Assembly (NCBI GenBank): GCA_028283955.1
Contig: JANQSP010000055.1
Location: 1 to 60,207, forward strand
Direction: 5' to 3'
Source: Bdellovibrionales bacterium
Lineage (GTDB): Bacteria > Bdellovibrionota > Bdellovibrionia > Bdellovibrionales > UBA1609
DNA: 60,207 nucleotides
How positions within the stretch are numbered: position 1 is the first letter of the stretch; every line of letters starts with the position of its first letter. Made by a program: the position numbers and the translations under genes. The notes below the pieces were generated by a model, which had not been told where the DNA came from, did not search any database, and worked only from the letters and a program-made list of their open reading frames with translations. This document shows positions 44,709-55,637 of this stretch, piece by piece.

Positions 44709-46679
44709 TCAGGTGATAACCGGTTTCGGACCCCCCAATGGATCCACTCCGGATGGTTCATCTTTTTTTTGCTTTTTCTTCATTTTTTCAGCAGATTCCT
44801 TTCGCTCCTGCTCCAATTTTAAATCATGTTCTTTACGGTTTTTTTCCAGATCGTCCAAACCCGCTCCTCTTGTAATCATATCCACTTCATCACCGCTGAT
44901 TGTTTCATACTGTAATAAAGCCTTTGCCATCACCTCCAATATTTTTCTATTTTCTTTTAAAATATCCACCGCCTTTTTATAAGCGGTATCGATAAGACGA
45001 TATACCTCCTGATCCACCTCTTTCGCCTTGGCTTCCGAGTACTCTCTTCCCTTGTTATATTGAACACCTAAATAGACAGGGCCTTCCCTTTTCTCCAAAG
45101 CGAGGGGGCCCAGTTTTTCACTCATTCCCCATTCACATACCATTCGACGTGCCAGCTCTGTCGCCTTTTCAATATCGTTTCCCGCGCCCGTAGTGTAGTC
45201 CTTAAAGACAATCTCTTCCGCAGCCCTTCCACCAAACAAGAAGGCCAAAGTATTTTCCGCCTTGCTCTTACTGAGATTTAAAGTGTCTTCCTTAGGTAAA
45301 GTTTGTGTCACTCCCAGTGCCATCCCACGGGGAATAATGGTCACTTTATGAACAGGATCAAGGTTAGGCAACCTCTTACCAACAAGAGTGTGGCCTGCTT
45401 CGTGGTAAGCCGTTATTTCGCGATCCTTTTCACTAATCACCATGGATCTTCTTTCCCTCCCCATAATTACCTTGTCTTTGGCTTTTTCAAAGTCTGACAT
45501 TTCAATTTGATTTTTATCAACACGGGCTGCCATAAGCGCTGATTCGTTCACCAAATTTTCCAGATCCGCTCCGGAAAATCCCGGTGTTCCCCTGGCAATT
45601 TTCTTCAGTTCCACATGACTGGAAAGAGGTATGTTACGCGTATGCACTTTTAAAATTTCATGCCGCCCTTTCAGGTCAGGCACATTAACCACCACTCTCC
45701 GATCAAAACGCCCCGGACGCAACAGAGCGGGATCCAACACATCCGGTCTGTTTGTAGCCGCGATGAGAATAATACCCGCCTTACTTTCAAAACCATCCAT
45801 CTCCACTAAAAGTTGATTTAATGTTTGCTCCCTCTCATCGTGCCCCCCTCCCATTCCGGAACCGCGATGTCTTCCAACAGCATCAATTTCATCCACAAAA
45901 ATCACACAAGGGGCACTTTTCTTTCCCTGTAGAAAAAGATCCCGGACACGGGAAGCCCCCACTCCCACAAACATTTCCACAAAATCCGAACCGGAAATAG
46001 TAAAAAAAGGAACTTTAGCCTCCCCGGCTACGGCTTTAGCCAAGAGAGTTTTACCCGTTCCCGGTGGACCTATCAGTAATACTCCTTTTGGAATACGCCC
46101 TCCCAGCCTTGTGAACTTTTTTGGATTCCTTAAAAACTCCACTATCTCCTGCAGCTCCTCTTTAGCCTCCTCCACACCGGCTACATCCTTAAAGGTTACT
46201 TTCTTCCTGTCTGAAACCAGGCGCGCCCGACTTTTACCAAAAGCCAAAGCCTTTCCACCACCGATCTGAAGTTGACGAATAAAAAAGATGAACAATCCGG
46301 CAAAAATGAGAATGGGTAACCAGTTTAAAAGAACAGAAGTCCAAAATGAATTATCCGTATTTACATAAGAAGGGGTAATTCCCTGATTACGTAATAACTC
46401 AAACCCCTTATCTGTCACATTACCCTGAATACGAAACTTTACCCCTTTGTATTTTGCCACCCCTGCTTCAGTCAGCTCCCCTGTAATTTCCTGTTTACTC
46501 GTATTAAACACAATAGAGTCTTTTTTTATTTCTTCATCAGAAAGGGCCTGAATAAATTTAGGATAATTAAAGTCAGAAACATAAGAGCTACGCCGGTACT
46601 CATAAATCTGAAAAAAAACCAGACCGGCCACCAAAAAAAACATCCATAATAAAAACACTTTTCTTCCTGAAGGTTTCAT
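44709..46679 (-). CDS. ftsH: ATP-dependent zinc metalloprotease FtsH
   Basis: The 656-residue membrane protease has two N-terminal TM segments (about 9-24 and 117-134) around a periplasmic domain. The AAA domain has GPPGTGKT (204-211), the sensor/SRH part is [21 protein letters not shown], and the zinc site is HEAGH (426-430). It degrades membrane and short-lived cytosolic proteins. The C-terminal tail is Lys/Glu-rich. It follows tilS by about 140 bases, a common arrangement. Confidence 0.97.
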   Translation of the reverse strand: MKPSGRKVFLLWMFFLVAGLVFFQIYEYRRSSYVSDFNYPKFIQALSDEEIKKDSIVFNTSKQEITGELTEAGVAKYKGVKFRIQGNVTDKGFELLRNQGITPSYVNTDNSFWTSVLLNWLPILIFAGLFIFFIRQLQIGGGKALAFGKSRARLVSDRKKVTFKDVAGVEEAKEELQEIVEFLRNPKKFTRLGGRIPKGVLLIGPPGTGKTLLAKAVAGEAKVPFFTISGSDFVEMFVGVGASRVRDLFLQGKKSAPCVIFVDEIDAVGRHRGSGMGGGHDEREQTLNQLLVEMDGFESKAGIILIAATNRPDVLDPALLRPGRFDRRVVVNVPDLKGRHEILKVHTRNIPLSSHVELKKIARGTPGFSGADLENLVNESALMAARVDKNQIEMSDFEKAKDKVIMGRERRSMVISEKDREITAYHEAGHTLVGKRLPNLDPVHKVTIIPRGMALGVTQTLPKEDTLNLSKSKAENTLAFLFGGRAAEEIVFKDYTTGAGNDIEKATELARRMVCEWGMSEKLGPLALEKREGPVYLGVQYNKGREYSEAKAKEVDQEVYRLIDTAYKKAVDILKENRKILEVMAKALLQYETISGDEVDMITRGAGLDDLEKNRKEHDLKLEQERKESAEKMKKKQKKDEPSGVDPLGGPKPVIT

Positions 46680-46818
46680 TTGTTCATCACCTCTTTTATT
46701 ATCAGATAAGAAATACTTATATCTGTGCTGTTTTAAAAATTACCTGCTCATCATGATATTGCTGATAAGAATATTTTGCAAGGACAGATTGCTCTGTTCC
46801 TTTTTTCCTTGACCTCTT

Positions 46819-47841
46819 TTATAATAGTTGTAGCCATTGAGCACTCATTGTCCACTTTTTTCCAAGTAAAGAAAAAGTAAACTCCTTTTGAGGTCTGTTC
46901 ATCTGTTTCAACAGCTCCAGTACATGTGAAGCACGATAGTTTTTCAGGCCCTGCCTTTTCATATAGTATGCCAAAATTTTCTTTTTATCCTCCAAAGGAA
47001 AAGCAAAAAAAGCAGAATCTCTTTTTAACTTTTGACCTTCAATCAAGTCATGGCAAATTTTATGTACTCTCTGTTGATCTTTATTGGTTTTATAAGCCAT
47101 TAAACTCAAAGAACGAGACATAGCCTCAACAGAGCCGGCTCTCTTTTTTTCCAGTCGAGGTAACCACTCATTCCGAATCCAGTTTCTAAAGCTATACTCT
47201 GAAGACCGGTTGCTGGGGTCTTCACACCATTTTACCTGTCTTTTTTTCGAGTAATCCAAAAGGCGAGAACGGTTAATATTTACCAGTGGACGTAAAAGTT
47301 TTCCTTTATTAACACCCATTGCTTTTAAGCCCTGTCCACCGGTTCCGCGAATCAGTCGAATCAGACGGGTCTCCAACAAATCATTTGCCGTATGAGCCAA
47401 AACCAAAAAATCCGATTCAGATTTTTTCATATAATGTGAAAAGACCTGATAACGGTATTTTCTCATTTCCGCCTCGTTCACTCCTGAAGAAAGAGAAAAA
47501 CCCATCTCCTTGTTTTCTTTTTTTAAAGAACCCGTATTCACAGAGTAAACAGCTTTATTGGAATAACACTTTATATTGTTTTTCATACAAAAGTTTTTTA
47601 CTGTCTCTGCTGCCTGATCCTGAAAATCCTTTTGCCGTTTACCTTTGGCTCCATGGTGAACATGCACAACGGAAATATTTAAGTTCAACACTTTCTTTAC
47701 TTCCATTAAAACCGAAAGCAAAACCATTGAGTCTATACCTCCGGATACACCCACCAACAGATGACAGTCTTTTAACTCAATAGATTGAAACTGTTTTAAC
47801 AGATAATGAAAAAGAAAATGTTTTGATTTCCGGGTCGCCAT
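46819..47841 (-). CDS. tilS: tRNA(Ile) lysidine synthetase
   Basis: The N-type PP-loop ATPase adds lysine to C34 of the tRNA-Ile that reads AUA. GVSGGIDSMVLL carries SGGxDS (33-38). HVHHGAKGKRQKDFQDQAAE and LAHTANDLLETRLIRLIRGTG match the family (usually HTADDQ-ETxLL). The lysidine-specific segment RPLVNINRSRLLDYSK is present. I use the ATG at 47841 with GGA just upstream. The track start is TTG. At 340 residues it lacks the longest C-terminal extension of enterobacterial TilS. Confidence 0.92.
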   Translation of the reverse strand: MATRKSKHFLFHYLLKQFQSIELKDCHLLVGVSGGIDSMVLLSVLMEVKKVLNLNISVVHVHHGAKGKRQKDFQDQAAETVKNFCMKNNIKCYSNKAVYSVNTGSLKKENKEMGFSLSSGVNEAEMRKYRYQVFSHYMKKSESDFLVLAHTANDLLETRLIRLIRGTGGQGLKAMGVNKGKLLRPLVNINRSRLLDYSKKRQVKWCEDPSNRSSEYSFRNWIRNEWLPRLEKKRAGSVEAMSRSLSLMAYKTNKDQQRVHKICHDLIEGQKLKRDSAFFAFPLEDKKKILAYYMKRQGLKNYRASHVLELLKQMNRPQKEFTFSLLGKKWTMSAQWLQLL

Positions 47842-47948
47842 AACTTCCAAAGAATATACTGATCCCTTATTTATGTCTATCTAAATAACCACTCCCGTTT
47901 TTTGTAAAATAAAAGTGAAAAAATTATTAAAAAAAGTTAGAAAGATTT

Positions 47949-50000
47949 TTAGTAATCACTTTTGTTGAAATATTTATACAAATCAAAATTAAATTCACTG
48001 GCATATTGTTTAAAAGCGGCTAAGATCATATCGTATAGCTCTCGATCCTTCAGTCTGGCTGTGACAGATAAAAGTCGAAGAGGGGTTGTTGTGCAACGAG
48101 TATCGTGATTCCAAGGTTCAAATGAATTATTGGAAAATAAATCGTCGATATATTTTTTGATATCCTGTTTAAGTTTTTGTCGGTTGGATTGCTGCTTTGA
48201 AGAACTTAGCTTTTTTTGTTCATTGGATTGTATTATTCGATTTAGAATCTTTAAGTAATTTGTTAACCATTTTGGATCTTTATCATTGAGGGGAAGGGCA
48301 TCCAAATCGGCTCCCTGAAATAAGGCGATTTCATGCAAAAGGCCCCATGAGGCCAATTGTGTCTCATACCTTATCTCTTTTTTACTGAATTGAATGTGTC
48401 TATTTCGAACTTTATTGAGATCATCCATAACGTTATATAATATATGTGCGTCAATACAGCTCCAACCCTTATCTGTATTATTTTTACACGAATCTTCAAA
48501 ACCTTGGTATGCCTTTTTCAATTCACCTAGGCCTACAAGAGTCAGGTGTAGCTTTGCAAGATTATAACCATAATTCCACTCTTCCGTGGGCTTAGCATGA
48601 TTCCGAACTGCCCAATTAAGAAACATGGCATTAGCTTTTTGAAACTGTAATTTAGCTTCTGACCAACGATTTAAAATTATAAAAATTTGACCATACTCAT
48701 GAGCGGCACGAGCACTATAAGGTGCTTGTTGAACAAGGATTTCCGCCTTTTTCAGAGCTTTCTGTGGTAAGGCATTACTCTTATACCAAAGTGCAAGATA
48801 GAAATTAGCCCCTGGATGTAAAGGTTGAGCTTTAAGAGCTTTGAGATAATTGTCTTTTTGTTTAGTGCTATCAGACTGTGTTGTAAGTTTGGTAGCTAAA
48901 ATGAGTGTTTCTACATCATTTGGATCAAAGTTAAACAATTCTGTATAGGCATCAGATGTTTTTTTTATTTCGGGAAAGACTTTTTTTATGGTGTCTTGAA
49001 GGGGCTCTCTTTCAACAAGAAAAGAAAGAGCAAGATTATACCAAAGTTTTTCTCTTGGCGAAGCTGAATCTATAAGATGTGTTGAATCTAAAGCTAATTT
49101 CCCGGCAAGAGCCTGCCCCTTCCTTATAGAAATATTGATGTAGCTAATAATCATTCCTGTTATGGGATATAAAGATCTAGGATCGATTTTGTGAGCCATT
49201 TTAAACGAGCGTAATGCATCAGTATAATTGAAGACATGAAGAAAGGCTACCCCTTGATTAACATAAGAATCAAATTTTTTATCTTCAGTTTGAACCCAGG
49301 TTATAGAATTATTCAAAAGTTCTATTTTGATTTTCTTGTTGGCTAATTTAGTGGATACATTTGCAAGACTGTCCGTTTTTTCTATCCTATCTTCATAACT
49401 CTTATAAAGGACCTGAACAGGCTCCAATACTTTTATTTTAGGAGAGGGCTGCCATTTTTTTTCTATATCCCTCTCTAATTTTTTTAGGGATGAAAAAGCG
49501 GAAAGGTAGATAGGTGAGGATATAAGTTTTTCTGTGTATGGATCAACCAAGAAACCCGTATTGTACTCATAAAGACGAATCCCCAGTTTTTCCTGTAGCT
49601 GGGAAATAGATTTATTATTGAAATGACCCCCATAAATCTTTATGGGAACAACTTTTTTGGAGAACCTATTGTAAGCTTTCAAATCACCATGAAGTACGTT
49701 ATCAAACTTTATACAAGGCGGACACCAGTCTGTTCCATATATAAGTAAAATCGGTCTATTGTACTTTTTAGCTATAAGGAGTCCTTCATTCCAGATCTCC
49801 ATTTGATCCTCACATTCAGCATATACTTTTCCACCACATTTCTCCAGATAGGGAATCATAGAGAATATTCCCTCTTCATCCTCTTGGGCCGGAGGGGAAT
49901 GAGGGCTCAAAAACAATTGAGTGGATATTAAAACACAAGTTATACCAAGGCACAGAACAAGAACTAACCATAAGATATTAGAAGGGAAAGCGAATTTCAT
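47949..50000 (-). CDS. Membrane-anchored thioredoxin-TPR protein
   Basis: The 683-residue protein has one N-terminal TM (about 9-29). A thioredoxin-like domain follows, with WCPPC (Cys93 and Cys96) in LLIYGTDWCPPCIKFDNVL. The remaining 450 residues are helical and contain TPR-like units, for example YVNQGVAFLHVFNYTDALRSFKMAHKIDPRS and AHEYGQIFIILNRWSEAKLQFQKA. It probably faces the periplasm and acts as a thiol reductant or isomerase with its own docking platform. It is somewhat AT-richer than its neighbours. Specific partner unknown. Confidence 0.75.
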   Translation of the reverse strand: MKFAFPSNILWLVLVLCLGITCVLISTQLFLSPHSPPAQEDEEGIFSMIPYLEKCGGKVYAECEDQMEIWNEGLLIAKKYNRPILLIYGTDWCPPCIKFDNVLHGDLKAYNRFSKKVVPIKIYGGHFNNKSISQLQEKLGIRLYEYNTGFLVDPYTEKLISSPIYLSAFSSLKKLERDIEKKWQPSPKIKVLEPVQVLYKSYEDRIEKTDSLANVSTKLANKKIKIELLNNSITWVQTEDKKFDSYVNQGVAFLHVFNYTDALRSFKMAHKIDPRSLYPITGMIISYINISIRKGQALAGKLALDSTHLIDSASPREKLWYNLALSFLVEREPLQDTIKKVFPEIKKTSDAYTELFNFDPNDVETLILATKLTTQSDSTKQKDNYLKALKAQPLHPGANFYLALWYKSNALPQKALKKAEILVQQAPYSARAAHEYGQIFIILNRWSEAKLQFQKANAMFLNWAVRNHAKPTEEWNYGYNLAKLHLTLVGLGELKKAYQGFEDSCKNNTDKGWSCIDAHILYNVMDDLNKVRNRHIQFSKKEIRYETQLASWGLLHEIALFQGADLDALPLNDKDPKWLTNYLKILNRIIQSNEQKKLSSSKQQSNRQKLKQDIKKYIDDLFSNNSFEPWNHDTRCTTTPLRLLSVTARLKDRELYDMILAAFKQYASEFNFDLYKYFNKSDY

Positions 50001-50025
50001 TAGATTTACTCCTTTTAATAATAGA

Positions 50026-50712
50026 TCATAAACGATTCAAAAACAAAGACTGGGCTATCTCACACCAAAGAGAAAATACCTCTTTCAATTCCGGCTGCAC
50101 ACTATAACTGTGAATAGAGTCATGAGGACGATGAGATACACCACAGCTTCTAATCAAGTCAAAAAGATGAAGATCATTACAAACATTAATGGCCAATCCA
50201 TGCTGACTGACCCCACGGGAAATATGAATACCAAAGAACGCAATCTTACCTTTTTGAGTAAAAAGCCCCGCCGAGCTTTCCCGCTTTTCAGCCAGGACTC
50301 CATATTCTTTTAAAGTCTCCACCGTAATCTTCTCTAAAACGGATAAAAAATCCCGAGGCCGAACCTTCCACTGTAAAAGGTCCATGACCGGATAAATAAC
50401 CAATTGCCCGGGAGAATGTAAAGTGGCCTGCCCACCTCTTTTAATGGTGACAATCTCTATACCTTTTTTTTTATACTCCTCGACAGCGCCGCTTAAGTCT
50501 TTCTCCTCTTCCCCTCGCAGCCCCAGAGTGATACATGCAGGACATTCAAAACCGATGAAAAAAGCCTGACGGGTTTTACAGGCCCGTGCTTTTAACTCTT
50601 CCTGTAAGAGAAGACTTTCCCTGTAAGGTATTCTCCCTTTCCATATTGGTTTGACTTCACCCTCTGTTTTCAAAGAGCCATTACGGGCATCCTGACTGTT
50701 CTTTGCGTGCAT
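50026..50712 (-). CDS. lipB: Octanoyl-ACP:protein octanoyltransferase LipB
   Basis: The 228-residue enzyme moves octanoate from ACP to lipoyl domains, the first step of lipoate synthesis. KRGGQATLHSPGQLVIYPVMD is the conserved substrate region. The catalytic pair is Lys156 (GKIAFFGI) and Cys190 (RSCGVSH), spaced 34 residues as in E. coli (K135/C169). The GGQATLHSPGQ version differs slightly from the usual GGxxTYHGPGQ. lipA is not in the window. Confidence 0.92.
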   Translation of the reverse strand: MHAKNSQDARNGSLKTEGEVKPIWKGRIPYRESLLLQEELKARACKTRQAFFIGFECPACITLGLRGEEEKDLSGAVEEYKKKGIEIVTIKRGGQATLHSPGQLVIYPVMDLLQWKVRPRDFLSVLEKITVETLKEYGVLAEKRESSAGLFTQKGKIAFFGIHISRGVSQHGLAINVCNDLHLFDLIRSCGVSHRPHDSIHSYSVQPELKEVFSLWCEIAQSLFLNRL

Positions 50713-50752
50713 TATTTTCCTTCACACTTTTTACCCAAATAATTGAAAAGTC

Positions 50753-51901
50753 TCACTTTTTAGGGCTTACTTCTAAAATAATCTCATTTTTTCCAACGCG
50801 GGAAACACGAACATAGAAGCCGGGAAACAAATCTTTTTTAATTTGTTTTGAAACAGCTTCAATTGAAGCATTGGTATTTGCAATATAAGTGACAGAGTTA
50901 GACCTAATGACATTCTCCTTCAGTTCTCCCACACTCTTCATTTTTGAGCTTAATAACTCTCTAAACCGGTTAGAGTTTCTGTAACTCATCTTCCCTTTTA
51001 CAGTAATTTTTAATAAATTAGCTGAAATCTGTCCCGCTTCATAAATAGACTGTAGTTGCACCCCGAGACCTTTTGCAAAATCTTTCTGTTGTTTTAAAAA
51101 ATACGCAACGGGATCAAACTGTTTTTCATCTGTTTGAATTTTTTCAAATCGTTCAACTTCCGCCAACAACCGTCCACTGTCTGCATGGTAAACGCTTAAC
51201 TCCACTCGCACACTCAATACAGATTTAATATCAGACTCTCTTATCTTTACCGAACCTGTCATCACCAGATTGCATTCAAAAAATCCCGCTAAATTAAAGA
51301 CATTCCTTTTTTTGGGTTTTTTGAATGACAAACTATCAGGAACAAAGTAACGGCTTCCCGCCACCTCCGGATTGATTAAAAAAAAGCCATAAGACATTAA
51401 TGCACTCTGTACATTATTATAAAATTCACTCATTCGTCTTGATATATCAGTACTAACCTTTTTCTTTATCCACCACCCATATGTTTCACGTTCCACAAGA
51501 TCCTCATACAAAACAAGCGGCAATACTCTAAGATGGGAGGTTCCTGAGTAAAAAAGATCCTCTTCCAGTAAAATTTTTTTCAGATTCTCTGCTGAAAATC
51601 CGATTGTTACAGGGATGATAAAAGATTTACCGTCCTCCTTCTTAATAGGAGGAGATGTGCGTGTATATAAAATATAACGGTTTGAATATGTTGATATTAT
51701 TTTTCGTATTCGTCTTCTTTGTGCCTTTAATTTTGATGGTTCAATAAACTGCTCCATCATCTCAATAGACACTTTCTCTATAGCTGTCTGAACCGCCTTT
51801 TTTACCTCATCAGGTGAGCTTTGTTCTATCTCCAAAGTAGTCTCGCCACTATAAGCAAAAAAAGAGAACAAAAAAGAAACCAAAAAAACAGCTCTATACA
51901 T
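50753..51901 (-). CDS. Exported protein of unknown function
   Basis: The 382-residue protein has a signal peptide (MYRAVFLVSFLFSFFAYSGE), then a mixed alpha/beta body. It opens with a helix resembling the N-terminal part of FlgT-like proteins (DEVKKAVQTAIEKVSIEMMEQF). The middle holds strands such as FFECNLVMTGSVKIRESD and LSVRVELSVYHADSGRLLAEVE, seen in periplasmic TolB-N/FlgT-type folds. The C-terminal 80 residues look like a small alpha/beta domain. No flagellar genes are nearby. It is 17 bases downstream of dnaE, so probably co-transcribed with it. Confidence 0.6.
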   Translation of the reverse strand: MYRAVFLVSFLFSFFAYSGETTLEIEQSSPDEVKKAVQTAIEKVSIEMMEQFIEPSKLKAQRRRIRKIISTYSNRYILYTRTSPPIKKEDGKSFIIPVTIGFSAENLKKILLEEDLFYSGTSHLRVLPLVLYEDLVERETYGWWIKKKVSTDISRRMSEFYNNVQSALMSYGFFLINPEVAGSRYFVPDSLSFKKPKKRNVFNLAGFFECNLVMTGSVKIRESDIKSVLSVRVELSVYHADSGRLLAEVERFEKIQTDEKQFDPVAYFLKQQKDFAKGLGVQLQSIYEAGQISANLLKITVKGKMSYRNSNRFRELLSSKMKSVGELKENVIRSNSVTYIANTNASIEAVSKQIKKDLFPGFYVRVSRVGKNEIILEVSPKK

Positions 51902-51918
51902 ATATATCCATCTTTCTA

Positions 51919-54900
51919 TCAGTAAAGGCGCACTTTTTCATGCCCCCCCATCATTTTCTGAATTTGTTCCAGAAACTGCGAACTTAAAGCCACCCCGTTT
52001 AAAGCACTGGATTTCAAACACACCATTTTAGAAGGGTTTTCCAGTTTTACATTAAAATAAATAGGCACATTACCCGCATATTGGGTGAGCACCTCTTTCA
52101 AGTCGGAAAGCTTATGTTTTTCCTTTTCACTAATCTGCAAAATAATACCACTGGAACGATTATTCAACTGATTACGAACCAACTCCACCTCTTGTACCAA
52201 TAACCTAAGACGGGTGTTTTCCTCCCGTGACAACGTCCCTTTAATAACCAAAGGTTCCCCCACAGAACGAATTTGCTTTTCAAATTTCAAATACACGTCT
52301 GAAAAAAACACAGTTTCAACCATTCCTGTACCATCCTCTAACTTCGCAAAAGCCATCGGTACCCCTTTTCTCGTCATTACCTCACGAAAATCATTCAGTA
52401 CCCCCCAAGTACAAATAGAGGCTTTATGTTCTTTTTCCGCCACAGACGAAATAGACTGGCAACCACAAATACCAATAAAAGGCTTGAGATGATCCATGGG
52501 GTGGCCACTTAAATAAAATCCAATCACTGACTTTTCATAATCCAAACGAACAGAGGCTGTCCATTCCAGTTTTTTTACATACATAAAATCCTGTTTTTGA
52601 TTACCCGAAAATAAATTAATCTGTCCGGATTCAAACTCCTCTTTTTTTTGATCGACCTGTTCTATCAAACTATCATAGTTAAATAATATTTCCCTTCGGT
52701 TCATTTCCATACCATCAAAAGCACCCGCTTTGACAAGAGCTTCTATACATTTTTTATTGATCTTTTTTATATCCACCTTCTCAAAGAACTGCTGAACAGA
52801 CAAAAATTTGCCCGTCTCCATACTTTTTCTGACACTGATAATATGATCCGCGGCTGAACGGCCTACACCTTTAATAGCTCCCAACGAAAAGTAAATCTGA
52901 TTTTCCACAGGAGTAAATAAATACTCAGAGTGATTTATATGGGGAGAAAGAACTTTTATACCGTGTTTTCTGGTATCTCGTACATAACGAACTATTTTAT
53001 CCGTATTGTTAATCTCCATAGAAAGTAAAGAGGCGAAAAACTCCACAGGATAATATTTCTTAAGCCAGGCTGTTTGGGCCGCCAACACACAATAGGCTGC
53101 CGCATGAGATTTATTAAATCCATATTTCGCAAACTCGGCAACCAGGTCAAACAATCTCTCTGACTTTTTCAAATCATATTTGTTCTTCTTGGCTCCATCC
53201 AAAAATCTGGTTTTTTGTTTTTTCATTACAGCCGTTTTCTTCTCCCCCATGGCTCTTCTCAAAACATCCGCCTCCCCATAACTGTACCCGGCAATCTTTG
53301 CGGCAATGAGCAGAACCTGCTCCTGGTACACAATAACTCCATAGGTCTCTTTTAAAATCGGTTCCAATTCAGGAAATAAATATTCCACCTTCACTCTTCC
53401 CTTTTTCCTGTCCAGATAAGACGGAATCATATCCATCGGACCTGGACGAAATAAAGCATTGATCGCCACGATGTCTTCAAAACAGGAAGGCTGAGCTTTG
53501 ATAATCAAATCGGTAATACCTTCTCCCTCAAATTGAAATACCCCCTTGGTATCCCCCTTACACATGACTTCGTAAATTCCCGGATCCTCCAAAGAAACAT
53601 CCTTGACAGATAGTGTTTTTCCCTTGTTTTGCTTAATCATTTGAAAAGCGGAATGAACCTGAGTCAGTGTCTTCAAACCCAGAAAATCAAACTTAACCAA
53701 ACCTATTTTTTTGGAATGATTCAAATCACATTGAATAACATTTTCCCCTTCCGCTCCCCGATACAGAGGAGCAAAACCGATAATCTGATGATCCGCAATA
53801 ATAACTCCGGCAGCATGAATACTCACATGACGAATCAAACCCTCTATCTGACGGGCTAAATTCATCAAGTTTTCAATCTGAGGGTCTGCTTCCATTAATT
53901 CATTTAGCCGTTGATTATTTTTCGTAGCTTCATCCAGGGTAATGCCCAAACGTTCCGGAATCAGTTTAGCCACCTGATCCACCTCGGCATAACCCATACC
54001 CAATACACGCCCTACATCCCGAATAGCCGCTCTTGCCTGAAGCCTTCCGTAAGTCATCACCTGGGCTACATAGTCCTTACCATACTGTTCACTGACGTAC
54101 TCAATGACACGGTTTCTATTCTCCTGACAAAAATCAATATCAAAATCCGGAAGTGAAATTCTTTCCGGGTTTAAAAATCTCTCAAATAGCAAATGATAGG
54201 GCATGGGGTCTAAATCCGTGATCTCCAGACAATACGCTACTAAAGAACTGGCCCCCGAACCACGCCCGGGACCTACCGGAATACCTTCTTTCTTGGCCCA
54301 ATGAACAAAGTCATAAACAATCAAAAAGTAGTCAGCAAACCCCATATTAATTATAATTTTAAGCTCTTCCTCCAAACGCTCTTTGTATTTACACATATCC
54401 TTCGTATCTACTTCCGTTTCTCTTTCACTCAACTCTTTCCATCGTTTCATGAGCCCTTTAAAACTCAATTCTCTCAATGTCTGCTTTGGACTCTTTGCCT
54501 TTTCCTCCCATTTTAACTTCGGCAGATGATAAACAGAGCGTCCTTCTCTCTTAAGTTGAAACTGAACCTGGCAACGGGAACTAATCTCCAAAGTGTTGTC
54601 ACAAACATTGGGAATATCTTTAAATAAATCTCTCATCTCATTGGAATCTTTGAAATAAAATTGATCTGATTTTAGCCTAAATCGCTCCGGATCCCTCAAT
54701 GTCCTATTAGTGCCAATACAAAATAAGACATCCTGAACAACATGATCAGCCGGGTTCAGATAATGCACATTATTTCCCGCCACCATTTCCACACCGGCTA
54801 TTTTACCCGCTTCCAAAAGAAAAGGATTAATCTGATCCCACTCCCGTAATCCTGTTCGATTCAATTGCAGGTAAAGACGATCATGATAGATACTCTTCAA

Positions 54901-55476
54901 TTTCCTGACAGCTTCCAAAGCCTTTTCAGAGCCTTTTTTTAAAAAAGTCTGAGGTATCTCCCCATTAAAACCACCCGTTAAAGCTATAACTGAATGACTG
55001 TATTTTTCCAGCACTTCATAATTTACCCTGGGGACATAATAAAAACCTTCCTGATAAGCTATCGTATTAATTCGACAAAGATTCCTGTAACCTTCCACAT
55101 TTTGCGCCAATAAAACCACAGAAGAATTCCTTGTTTGAAAAGAACCGGGGGCATGGCGAGATGAAGGAGAGCTTTTTTTATCCGAAAGGGGCCCGGAACA
55201 GAGATATATTTCCAAACCCAAAATAGGTTTAATTCCTTTTTCCCTGGCTTTGAAATAAAGGTCCAACACACCAAACATATTTCCATAATCTGTAATGGCA
55301 ACAGCAGGCTGAGAGTGCTCAACACATTTATTTACCAATTTGGAAATAGTACAAGAGGATTTTAAAAGGGAATAATGAGTGTGCACATGCAGATGCACAA
55401 AGGAGGATTGAGGGTGTTTATCTTCTTTGACAGACTCCCCGTCTATAGGTTTCTTTATAATAGAAGGACGATTCAT
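51919..55476 (-). CDS. dnaE: DNA polymerase III alpha subunit
   Basis: The 1185-residue replicative polymerase begins with a PHP domain (FVHLHVHTHYSLLKSSCTI). VGPGRGSGASSLVAYCL and PDFDIDFCQENR are the polymerase active-site motifs, the latter with the catalytic aspartates. EQVLLIAAKIAGYSYGEADVLRRAMGEKK and KYGFNKSHAAAYCVLA are typical of DnaE. An OB-fold near residue 1000-1080 and a C-terminal tail complete it. Length fits DnaE (E. coli 1160). A dozen extra polar residues precede the PHP domain. Confidence 0.97.
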   Translation of the reverse strand: MNRPSIIKKPIDGESVKEDKHPQSSFVHLHVHTHYSLLKSSCTISKLVNKCVEHSQPAVAITDYGNMFGVLDLYFKAREKGIKPILGLEIYLCSGPLSDKKSSPSSRHAPGSFQTRNSSVVLLAQNVEGYRNLCRINTIAYQEGFYYVPRVNYEVLEKYSHSVIALTGGFNGEIPQTFLKKGSEKALEAVRKLKSIYHDRLYLQLNRTGLREWDQINPFLLEAGKIAGVEMVAGNNVHYLNPADHVVQDVLFCIGTNRTLRDPERFRLKSDQFYFKDSNEMRDLFKDIPNVCDNTLEISSRCQVQFQLKREGRSVYHLPKLKWEEKAKSPKQTLRELSFKGLMKRWKELSERETEVDTKDMCKYKERLEEELKIIINMGFADYFLIVYDFVHWAKKEGIPVGPGRGSGASSLVAYCLEITDLDPMPYHLLFERFLNPERISLPDFDIDFCQENRNRVIEYVSEQYGKDYVAQVMTYGRLQARAAIRDVGRVLGMGYAEVDQVAKLIPERLGITLDEATKNNQRLNELMEADPQIENLMNLARQIEGLIRHVSIHAAGVIIADHQIIGFAPLYRGAEGENVIQCDLNHSKKIGLVKFDFLGLKTLTQVHSAFQMIKQNKGKTLSVKDVSLEDPGIYEVMCKGDTKGVFQFEGEGITDLIIKAQPSCFEDIVAINALFRPGPMDMIPSYLDRKKGRVKVEYLFPELEPILKETYGVIVYQEQVLLIAAKIAGYSYGEADVLRRAMGEKKTAVMKKQKTRFLDGAKKNKYDLKKSERLFDLVAEFAKYGFNKSHAAAYCVLAAQTAWLKKYYPVEFFASLLSMEINNTDKIVRYVRDTRKHGIKVLSPHINHSEYLFTPVENQIYFSLGAIKGVGRSAADHIISVRKSMETGKFLSVQQFFEKVDIKKINKKCIEALVKAGAFDGMEMNRREILFNYDSLIEQVDQKKEEFESGQINLFSGNQKQDFMYVKKLEWTASVRLDYEKSVIGFYLSGHPMDHLKPFIGICGCQSISSVAEKEHKASICTWGVLNDFREVMTRKGVPMAFAKLEDGTGMVETVFFSDVYLKFEKQIRSVGEPLVIKGTLSREENTRLRLLVQEVELVRNQLNNRSSGIILQISEKEKHKLSDLKEVLTQYAGNVPIYFNVKLENPSKMVCLKSSALNGVALSSQFLEQIQKMMGGHEKVRLY

Positions 55477-55637
55477 GAACTCTTACCTCTGAAGGCACCA
55501 ATGTACAGGGCTTTTCATGGACAGTCCAGCAGATACATTTCCCGTTTTCATATCCTGATTAAAACCACCCGCTTTTTTAACCAATAAAGCGCTCCTTTAA
55601 ACTGAAAACAACTCCTGTCTATATTCCCATCTACTGA

